Source of the DNA: Aliidiomarina sp. B3213
GTDB taxonomy: Bacteria > Pseudomonadota > Gammaproteobacteria > Enterobacterales > Alteromonadaceae
Assembly: GCF_003290085.1 (NCBI RefSeq)
Contig: NZ_QMKJ01000001.1
Coordinates: forward strand, 868,001 to 932,000
Length of the DNA: 64,000 nucleotides
Direction of reading: 5' to 3'
Part shown: one piece after another, positions 57,650 through 64,000 of the stretch
Layout: each line of letters begins with the position of its first letter
How positions within the stretch are numbered: position 1 is the first letter of the stretch
Made by a program: the position numbers and the translations under genes
The notes under the pieces: generated by a model
What the model was told of the DNA's origin: nothing
Database searches by the model: none
Seen by the model: only the letters and a program-made list of their open reading frames with translations

Positions 57650-58474
57650 TTATTTAGTGCGACGACGCACGATGTACTTGTCAGTACGCTTGTTCTTACG
57701 AGTCTTATAACCCTTCGTAGGAACACCCCATGGTGATACCGGATGACGGCCACCAGATGTACGGCCTTCACCACCACCGTGTGGGTGATCAACCGGGTTC
57801 ATTGCAACACCGCGAACTGTAGGACGAACACCACGCCAGCGTGTAGCACCTGCTTTACCAAGTTGCTTAAGCATGTGTTCAGCGTTACCTACTTCACCGA
57901 TAGTCGCACGACAATCTGCTAGGATTTTGCGCACTTCACCTGAACGTAAACGAACAGTAACGTACATGCCTTCACGCGCAACGATTTGAACGTAAGCACC
58001 AGCAGAACGTGCAATTTGTGCACCTTTGCCTGGCTTCATCTCAACCGCGTGAACAACACTACCTACTGGGATGTTACGCATTGGTAATGTGTTACCTGGT
58101 TTGATTGGTGAATCAGAACCAGAACTTACTTTGTCACCAGCTTTTAAGCCTTTAGGTGCCAAAATGTAACGACGCTCACCGTCTGCATAAAGCACAAGTG
58201 CGATATTTGCTGAACGGTTTGGATCGTATTCAATACGCTCTACTTTCGCAGGGATACCGTCTTTGTCGCGTTTAAAGTCGATTAGACGATAGTGGTGCTT
58301 GTGACCACCGCCGATATGACGAACTGTGATACGACCGTTATTATTACGACCGCCACTTTTACTGTTCTTCTCCAAAAGTGGAGCATACGGCTTACCTTTG
58401 TACAGGTCTTGACCAACGACTTTTACGACGTGGCGACGACCCGGAGATGTAGGCTTCTGTTTTACAACAGCCAT
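57650..58474 (-). CDS. rplB: 50S ribosomal protein L2
   Basis: Large-subunit core protein needed for subunit joining and peptidyl transfer (274 residues). [20 protein letters not shown] and [20 protein letters not shown] are the universal motifs, the latter holding the essential histidine. The ATG at 58474 has AGGAGG nine bases upstream. Confidence 0.98.
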   Translation of the reverse strand: MAVVKQKPTSPGRRHVVKVVGQDLYKGKPYAPLLEKNSKSGGRNNNGRITVRHIGGGHKHHYRLIDFKRDKDGIPAKVERIEYDPNRSANIALVLYADGERRYILAPKGLKAGDKVSSGSDSPIKPGNTLPMRNIPVGSVVHAVEMKPGKGAQIARSAGAYVQIVAREGMYVTVRLRSGEVRKILADCRATIGEVGNAEHMLKQLGKAGATRWRGVRPTVRGVAMNPVDHPHGGGEGRTSGGRHPVSPWGVPTKGYKTRKNKRTDKYIVRRRTK

Positions 58475-58491
58475 TTTCAATATCCTCCTGT

Positions 58492-58794
58492 TTACTCAGC
58501 GCCGCCCACGAAATCGATATCAGCACCTTCGTTAAGCGTTACATAAGCTTTTTTCCAATCGCTACGCTTACCTGAACGCATACCAAAACGCTTAGTTTTA
58601 CCTTTCACGTTTAGTGTACGAACACCGGTTACTTCGACTTCGAACAGTTTCTCTACAGCAGCTTTAATTTCTGCTTTCGTTGCATCCGTTGCTACTCTGA
58701 AAACTACAGTGTTTGCGTTTTCAGCTGCTAACGTGGCTTTTTCAGACACGTGAGGCGCAAGGATAACTTTCAGTAAACGTTCTTCGCGCATCAT
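58492..58794 (-). CDS. rplW: 50S ribosomal protein L23
   Basis: Exit-site protein that docks trigger factor and SRP (100 residues). [20 protein letters not shown] and [20 protein letters not shown] are diagnostic. Its start overlaps the rplD stop by four bases. Confidence 0.97.
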   Translation of the reverse strand: MMREERLLKVILAPHVSEKATLAAENANTVVFRVATDATKAEIKAAVEKLFEVEVTGVRTLNVKGKTKRFGMRSGKRSDWKKAYVTLNEGADIDFVGGAE

Positions 58795-59396
58795 GCCAAT
58801 GCCTCCTCAAGCTGCTTCACTGCGTCCGCGGTGAAGAGTACCTTTTCGAATGCGATCAAGCTGACAGGGTCAATTGCTTGCACATCACGAACGTCGACTT
58901 TGTGCAGGTTACGTGAAGCTAAGAACAAGTTCTCATCAACGTCTTTAGTAATAATCAAAACGTCTTGTAAACCGAGATCTTTAAGCTTGCTCACTAGTTG
59001 TTTAGTTTTCGGTGAATCAACACTGAAATTCTCAACAACAGTTAAACGATCCTGACGAACCAACTCAGAAAGAATGCTTTTCAATGCACCACGGTACATT
59101 TTCTTGTTTACTTTCTGTGCATGGCTTTGTGGTTTCGCAGCAAATGTAACGCCACCAGAGCGCCAGATTGGGCTACGAATTGTACCAGCACGCGCACGGC
59201 CAGTACCTTTCTGACGCCATGGCTTCTTACCACCACCGGCTACTTCAGAACGAGTTTTCTGCGCGCGACTACCTTGACGTGCACCTGCCGCATAGGCAAC
59301 TACTACCTGATGCACAAGCGCTTCATTATACTCACGTCCAAAGGTAGCTTCGGAAACTTCAAGAGCGCCTTTCGCGTCTTTTAATGCTAATTCCAT
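58791..59396 (-). CDS. rplD: 50S ribosomal protein L4
   Basis: Tunnel-constriction protein and, in E. coli, the autogenous repressor of the S10 operon (201 residues). [20 protein letters not shown] is the tunnel loop, and [20 protein letters not shown] precedes it. ATG at 59396 has GAGGAG upstream and gives the E. coli length; the GTG one codon earlier is less likely. Confidence 0.98.
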   Translation of the reverse strand: MELALKDAKGALEVSEATFGREYNEALVHQVVVAYAAGARQGSRAQKTRSEVAGGGKKPWRQKGTGRARAGTIRSPIWRSGGVTFAAKPQSHAQKVNKKMYRGALKSILSELVRQDRLTVVENFSVDSPKTKQLVSKLKDLGLQDVLIITKDVDENLFLASRNLHKVDVRDVQAIDPVSLIAFEKVLFTADAVKQLEEALA

Positions 59397-59414
59397 CACT
59401 AATCTCCTCAGACG

Positions 59415-60053
59415 TTACGCTTTTACCGCTGGTTTCACGATTACGTCGTTACCTGATGCTCCAGGTACCGCGCCTCGAACCAACAATAAATTGCGATCTG
59501 CGTCGATACGGACAACCTCTAGAGACTGAACAGTAACCTGCTCGTTCCCCATTTGGCCGGCCATTTTCTTACCTTTGAAAACTTTACCCGGAGATTGGTT
59601 CTGACCAATTGAACCCGGAGCGCGGTGCGACAGTGAGTTACCGTGCGTTGCGTCCTGTGTCCGGAAGTTCCAGCGTTTAACAGCGCCTGCGAAACCTTTA
59701 CCTTTAGAGGTACCGGTTACGTCAACTAATTTTGTTTCATTAAACAGTTCGACTGTCAGCTCAGAGCCTACTTCGATGTCTGAACCTTCTTCACCATTCA
59801 AACGGAATTCCCACAGGCCGCGACCTGCTTCTACACCCGCTTTAGCGAAATGGCCTGCTGAAGGCTTGTTGACACGATTGGCTTTCTTGCTGCCAGTGGT
59901 CACCTGAAGTGCACGGTAGCCGTCGTTTTCCAGAGTTTTAATCTGGGTCACACGGTTTGCCGTTACTTCGATCACAGTCACAGGAACAGATGCGCCATCT
60001 TCTTGAAAGATGCGAGTCATTCCTACTTTACGACCGACTAGACCAATAGCCAT
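59415..60053 (-). CDS. rplC: 50S ribosomal protein L3
   Basis: Assembly-initiating protein close to the peptidyl-transferase centre (212 residues). [20 protein letters not shown] begins it; [20 protein letters not shown] and [20 protein letters not shown] are the conserved blocks, with the methylated glutamine region in the latter. It follows rpsJ by 35 bases. Confidence 0.98.
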   Translation of the reverse strand: MAIGLVGRKVGMTRIFQEDGASVPVTVIEVTANRVTQIKTLENDGYRALQVTTGSKKANRVNKPSAGHFAKAGVEAGRGLWEFRLNGEEGSDIEVGSELTVELFNETKLVDVTGTSKGKGFAGAVKRWNFRTQDATHGNSLSHRAPGSIGQNQSPGKVFKGKKMAGQMGNEQVTVQSLEVVRIDADRNLLLVRGAVPGASGNDVIVKPAVKA

Positions 60054-60088
60054 TGTTAAAACCTCTTATCCAGAATCCTATTGCTCAC

Positions 60089-60581
<493 letters not shown>

Positions 60582-60587
60582 GCGCGG

Positions 60588-60615
60588 ATTATACCTTTAT
60601 TGGCAATAATGTCAA
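60588..60615 (-). promoter_or_regulatory. Sigma-70 promoter of the S10 operon
   Basis: On the minus strand a consensus -35 TTGACA (60610-60615), a 16-base spacer and a consensus -10 TATAAT (60588-60593), followed by a GC-rich discriminator. The -35 hexamer contains the TGA stop codon of the upstream gene (60612-60614). Confidence 0.85.
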
Positions 60616-61220
60616 CGCGCAGACTGGAAAAACATCATGTAGATCAAGCGACCATTTTCAATGCTATCGCCAAATGCTTCACCTGCGGTATGCCACATCC
60701 ATGGACGTAACAAAACCAATCGGTTGAACCGCATAGGTACGCGCATGGTCATCTCCCACTTTGAATCGTCTAACGACTCGTTGTCTAAAATGTCAGATGT
60801 CCATTTCTTAGCAGAAGGCGCCCCAAACTTTTGCATCGCTTCTTCATCGCTATATGGCGCTCGGTCTGTATCCGTTGCTTTATGGCGGAAAAACTCTGTG
60901 CCACCTTTACAGTCTTTCGGGTCGCTCAAGTAAAGTATCCCCGACCAGTGAGAAGCATCTACGTGCACTTTAGCTTTAGCAACGTCAGAGGCTAAAGAAA
61001 TACGCGTTTTGCCGTGCGCTTGACCATCTATAATCGGTTTTAACGGTTCACCTACAATTCGAGACACTTCTTGGCTAAGACCTTCTAGTTCAATTCTTTC
61101 TACCGAATTACGACCTGGAAAAGGTCCGTTACCTTCTGGGTAATTAAACTTTAACGCTGCTTCTCGAAGTTGCTTCGCGTTTCCGAAAAAGTCATCAACG
61201 ACGATAATGGATGTTGGCAT
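60612..61220 (-). CDS. DUF6445-like, 2-oxoglutarate/iron oxygenase-like protein
   Basis: About 202 residues, cytoplasmic. The pattern KVHVDASHWSGILYLSDP, then RPWMWHTAGEAFGD and GRLIYMMFF gives the H-x-D...H plus downstream Arg arrangement of iron- and 2-oxoglutarate-dependent oxygenases. It resembles the DUF6445 family; the substrate is unknown. I chose ATG at 61220 because GAGAG lies eight bases upstream; ATG at 61247 would add nine residues. Its stop codon lies inside the -35 box of the S10 promoter. Its closeness to ribosomal genes does not prove a ribosomal target. Confidence 0.65.
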   Translation of the reverse strand: MPTSIIVVDDFFGNAKQLREAALKFNYPEGNGPFPGRNSVERIELEGLSQEVSRIVGEPLKPIIDGQAHGKTRISLASDVAKAKVHVDASHWSGILYLSDPKDCKGGTEFFRHKATDTDRAPYSDEEAMQKFGAPSAKKWTSDILDNESLDDSKWEMTMRVPMRFNRLVLLRPWMWHTAGEAFGDSIENGRLIYMMFFQSAR

Positions 61221-61407
61221 AGCGCTTACTCTCTTAATTTTTGTCATGTAGTGGAGATGTTACGAGTCTATCCAGTTTCACTGGCTTTATAAACCCTTTC
61301 AGCGCTCACAAAACATGCAGTTGTTATCTACGTTACGAAAGAGTAATGTAAATCTACCGACTGCTTTTTTTATACGATTACGTATAAAGTTTGGATAGGT
61401 AAACAAG

Positions 61408-62199
61408 ATGCCGCTCATCAAAACCGTAAAGGTATGCCTTATTATTCTAGGGTTGCTCCCTAGCTTTGTTATTCATTTTGCGCAAGCAAGCGAATTACCC
61501 GAATCAATTACCGTAGCGTTTGGACAATATAAAGAGCCTTACGTGATACAAGAGACAGACCGTGGTATTGAAGTAGACATCATAAAAGAAGTGTTCGCTC
61601 GCGTGGGAGTTTCAATAAACGCGCTCTACATACCTTACAAGAACCTAGAAGAAGCACTTGAAACGTTCCCGTCTATCGATGCGGCAGCAGGAGTGAGCAC
61701 CCGCACCTTAGAGCAATTCACATATATTCCGAATTTTAGCTTTTTTAATAACGTGATTGTTTCTAAAACCCGCAATAATATTGAAATCAATTCCTTTTCT
61801 GATCTCACTGAATACAGTTTATTAGCATGGCAAGGAGCCGCGAGCAGCGGTTCGGCGCTTGGCGAGGAATTCATAGCATTATTCGGTAATGCAGAAAGAT
61901 CGCAAGATAAATACTTTGAGCTGTCAAACCAATACCAACAGAACGCCATGTTTTGGTCAGACCGCGTAGATTTAGTGCTGCTCGACGAGCATATTTTTGA
62001 GTGGTACAGAAGACCGGTTGGTATGGTATTAGATGTGTCTGACGAGGTGACTTATCATCGACTCTGGAATGAAAGTCATAGCACAAGCGTTGTATTCAAA
62101 GACGAGGAATTAGCCGACATTTTCCGTCAAGGTTTAGCCGCCCTCAAAGAGAGCGGCCAATATCGAGCAATATACGACAGGTACCGCAGTTATAACTAA
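61408..62199 (+). CDS. Periplasmic solute-binding protein, SBP family 3
   Basis: A 263-residue secreted protein; residues 1-27 are a signal peptide ending AQA. TVAFGQYKEPYVIQETDRGIEVDIIKEVF (in part) and DAAAGVSTRTLEQFTYIPNF match the amino-acid-type binding-protein fold. No ABC transporter genes are near, so it is an orphan; such proteins may feed a distant transporter or a sensor. It converges on the dipeptidase gene with overlapping stop codons. Confidence 0.85.
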   Translation: MPLIKTVKVCLIILGLLPSFVIHFAQASELPESITVAFGQYKEPYVIQETDRGIEVDIIKEVFARVGVSINALYIPYKNLEEALETFPSIDAAAGVSTRTLEQFTYIPNFSFFNNVIVSKTRNNIEINSFSDLTEYSLLAWQGAASSGSALGEEFIALFGNAERSQDKYFELSNQYQQNAMFWSDRVDLVLLDEHIFEWYRRPVGMVLDVSDEVTYHRLWNESHSTSVVFKDEELADIFRQGLAALKESGQYRAIYDRYRSYN

Positions 62200-63404
62200 T
62201 GCGCCTCTGCGTATGCTTCAACCTGTCGCCAAACACGCAAAGTGTTGCCATGCAGAATTTGATCAATTTGCTCTTCTGAATAACCACGTTCCAACAAACC
62301 TTCAATAAGGTTAGGGAAAGTGCTTACATCTTTTAGGCCTTCAGGAAGAGAGTCGCCTACCCCGTCGTAATCAGACCCTATACCCACATGGTCAATACCC
62401 ACCAACTCAACGATATGGTCGATGTGGTTCAAAACGTCATCTAGGTTGGCGTAAGGAAACGGATTCTCTTCACGCATCTGTGCAATAGCCGCTTCGGCTT
62501 CTTCTGTGCCTTCTCCAAGCTCTTCGTTGATTTCATCAGCTAGTCTTTGTAAACGCGCGCGATGTTGGTTCGCCATGCGAGTTACAAACGTCGAGCCAAA
62601 AGTAACTTGAATAACACCACCATTTTCAGCTAAAGCTTTAATCATGTCGTCGTTCATATTGCGCTGCCAACCTGGTGTGTAACGACGTGCTGAAGAGTGC
62701 GTAGCAATCACTGGAGTTTCGGTAATTTCAAGCACATCATAGAATGCATTGTCTGAAACGTGTGAGATGTCGATCATCATGCCCACTTTGTTCATTTCAG
62801 GAATCAAAGTTTTACCAAATGGGCTTAATCCACCCCAAGTGTTTCTGATGTCATAAGAAGAGTCACTAATATGGTTATCTTCTGAGTGCGTCAATGTAAT
62901 GTAACGCACTCCACGGTCGAAGAAGTGCTGTAAATTTTCAAACTTACCTTCTATCGGCGCACCGTTTTCCATTCCCATTGGCAATGAGATTAAACCCTGT
63001 TCAAAGTGCTCTTCCACGTCATCTGCAGAATAAGGAATTGCAAACTTTTCGGGAGCTTTGTAAACCAAGCTTTCAACAAAGTCGATTAAGTGATTCGCGG
63101 TACGATAAGCGCCGTTATCTTCATACGAGGCAGGAATGTAAATTGCCATGAAAGGAGCGTTTAGCCCACCCTGAGTGGCGCGTACATAATCGAAGTTACC
63201 ACGCTCTGTAGCTTGGGTGACGTCTTCCCAGTCATTCATCAAACGCCATGGAACGTCGATGTGGGTATCAATAATAAGGGATTCTTGAGCGATACGTTCG
63301 GCCTTTTGGCGATTATCTTCTTCCGCTACGCTCATAGTTTGAGCACAACCTAAAAGAGAGAATGATAAAGCCGAAAGTACACTAATCTTTAGGGCAGTTT
63401 TCAT
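62196..63404 (-). CDS. Lipoprotein membrane dipeptidase (peptidase M19)
   Basis: A zinc-dependent dipeptidase of the renal-dipeptidase family (402 residues). The signal peptide ends with the lipobox LLGC (about residues 17-20), so it is anchored in the cell envelope. Metal ligands are in IIDTHIDVPWRL, PMGMENGAPI, IDISHVSD and ATHSSAR; GSDYDGVGD closes the site. It hydrolyses dipeptides, probably for amino-acid supply, an important carbon source in this group. The ATG at 63404 begins the signal peptide. Confidence 0.93.
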   Translation of the reverse strand: MKTALKISVLSALSFSLLGCAQTMSVAEEDNRQKAERIAQESLIIDTHIDVPWRLMNDWEDVTQATERGNFDYVRATQGGLNAPFMAIYIPASYEDNGAYRTANHLIDFVESLVYKAPEKFAIPYSADDVEEHFEQGLISLPMGMENGAPIEGKFENLQHFFDRGVRYITLTHSEDNHISDSSYDIRNTWGGLSPFGKTLIPEMNKVGMMIDISHVSDNAFYDVLEITETPVIATHSSARRYTPGWQRNMNDDMIKALAENGGVIQVTFGSTFVTRMANQHRARLQRLADEINEELGEGTEEAEAAIAQMREENPFPYANLDDVLNHIDHIVELVGIDHVGIGSDYDGVGDSLPEGLKDVSTFPNLIEGLLERGYSEEQIDQILHGNTLRVWRQVEAYAEAH

Positions 63405-63493
63405 TGTTGTTGTTCCATTTCCAAGTCGAAGGACAACAACGTATCAAATAATTAAGAATTCAGCGAGTGCGTCAACCGCATGTTCTTATCGAA

Positions 63494-63637
63494 CTAACGC
63501 ATCGCTTTCCTATACCAGTGCTTAACTTGTTTTTGCCAACCCTGGTGCACTAGCGTTGTAACCATTAAAGTAGCGACAATACTGAGTGCTGGCAATAAAG
63601 CCCAAATTCCCACTGCGTAAGGTGAAATCCACTGCAT
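63494..63637 (-). CDS. Small membrane protein (47 residues)
   Basis: An open frame of 47 residues beginning MQWISPYAVGIWALLPALSI, with one hydrophobic helix (about residues 7-30) and a basic Lys/Arg/His/Trp tail ending WYRKAMR, so an N-out, C-in single-pass protein. The start has a good ribosome site (AAGGTGA, five bases before ATG), and lies nine bases after the stop of the upstream secreted protein, which suggests an operon. Function unknown. Confidence 0.65.
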   Translation of the reverse strand: MQWISPYAVGIWALLPALSIVATLMVTTLVHQGWQKQVKHWYRKAMR

Positions 63638-63646
63638 GGAGTCACC

Positions 63647-63934
63647 TTACTCAGGAGCTTTTTCTTGGCTTTCTGGTGCACTTTCAGCTTCTACATCGTC
63701 ATCTTCTTCATCAGAAACTTGAGCTTGTGATTCAAGAGTCAAACGACTGTATAGTTCTACCGCACTTTGACGCAATGAGTTGCGAATTTCTGACATGTCT
63801 ATAACTTTAGAAACTAGGTTGGTTACCTGAACTTCTTGGCGAACTTCTTGAGCTAAGTCAGTCAATGGATTTGCTGAAGCAGTAGAAGCTGCAAAAGTTA
63901 AAGCGATTGATGATGCAATAATTAAAGTTTTCAT
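63647..63934 (-). CDS. Small secreted acidic protein
   Basis: A 95-residue protein. Residues 1-22 are a signal peptide (MKTLIIASSIALTFAASTAS then ANP). The middle is amphipathic (LVSKVIDMSEIRNSLRQSAV) and the last 25 residues are very acidic (DEEDDDVEAESAPE). The start at 63934 has GAGGA upstream and begins the signal peptide; the open frame extends further but without reason. It is followed in the same operon by the 47-residue membrane protein. Function unknown. Confidence 0.7.
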   Translation of the reverse strand: MKTLIIASSIALTFAASTASANPLTDLAQEVRQEVQVTNLVSKVIDMSEIRNSLRQSAVELYSRLTLESQAQVSDEEDDDVEAESAPESQEKAPE

Positions 63935-64000
63935 GGTTTTCCTCATTAAGTATGTATTTTCGAAGAACCCGATGCCCTTCGACACACTCTCTAATTCAAA

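Overview
The window looks like the chromosome of a free-living, probably marine gammaproteobacterium of the order Alteromonadales. An Idiomarina-like genus is my best guess, but this is inferred from gene content and order and no search was run. Reasons: an Rnf (Rsx) electron-transport operon followed by nth, MotY of the sodium-driven flagellar motor beside RNase T, an enterobacterial-type FadR next to DsbB, the yoaA-tsaB-yeaY-fadD-rnd-ycgL-ycgN order known from E. coli, and ribosomal operons in the E. coli order. GC content is moderate by eye. I see no integrase, transposase, phage gene, CRISPR array or toxin-antitoxin pair, so this is core chromosome.

Layout. 1-7.0 kb: end of a MAPEG gene, two tandem tRNA-Val(UAC) genes, uvrB coupled to a MATE exporter, an aspartate-type aminotransferase, a gene-poor stretch with DnaA boxes, two tandem tRNA-Asn(GUU) genes and a PAP2 phosphatase. 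7.2-13.4 kb: rsxABCDGE-nth. 13.4-18.9 kb: stress and redox genes (DJ-1/PfpI protein with a divergent LysR regulator, peroxiredoxin, GrxD, SodB) around motY/rnt. 18.9-29.6 kb: fadR, dsbB, then the long minus-strand cluster ycgN to yoaA containing fadD. 29.6-39.4 kb: a YfiR-like sensor kinase and the full his operon hisGDCBHAF(IE) with a his leader peptide and attenuator. 39.4-45.3 kb: a chemoreceptor, a second MATE exporter, a hydrolase, a MAPEG protein, adk and yajQ. 45.3-60.6 kb: the alpha, spc and S10 operons on the minus strand. 60.6-64 kb: an iron/2-oxoglutarate-oxygenase-like protein, a periplasmic binding protein, a lipoprotein dipeptidase, and a pair of small envelope proteins.

How the parts work together. 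The Rnf complex couples ferredoxin/NADH redox chemistry to ion transport across the inner membrane. FadR and FadD are both present, with a good FadR-like operator in front of fadR and a weak one in front of fadD. The his operon carries its own translation-monitored attenuator. The ribosomal genes carry two recognisable regulatory leaders: an S10-type leader in front of rpsJ and an alpha-operon-type S4 target in front of rpsM.

The most unusual features are: a complete DcaP-like outer-membrane porin gene, with its own promoter, at the junction of the S10 and spc operons; a cluster of three DnaA boxes with a nearby IHF-like site next to the tRNA-Asn pair, like a datA titration locus; a sensor kinase fused to a YfiR/HmsC-like periplasmic domain through a very long coiled coil; and three convergent gene pairs whose stop codons overlap or almost touch, leaving no room for a terminator. 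I did not find a clearly new defence or biosynthetic system. Coordinates of motifs were read by eye.
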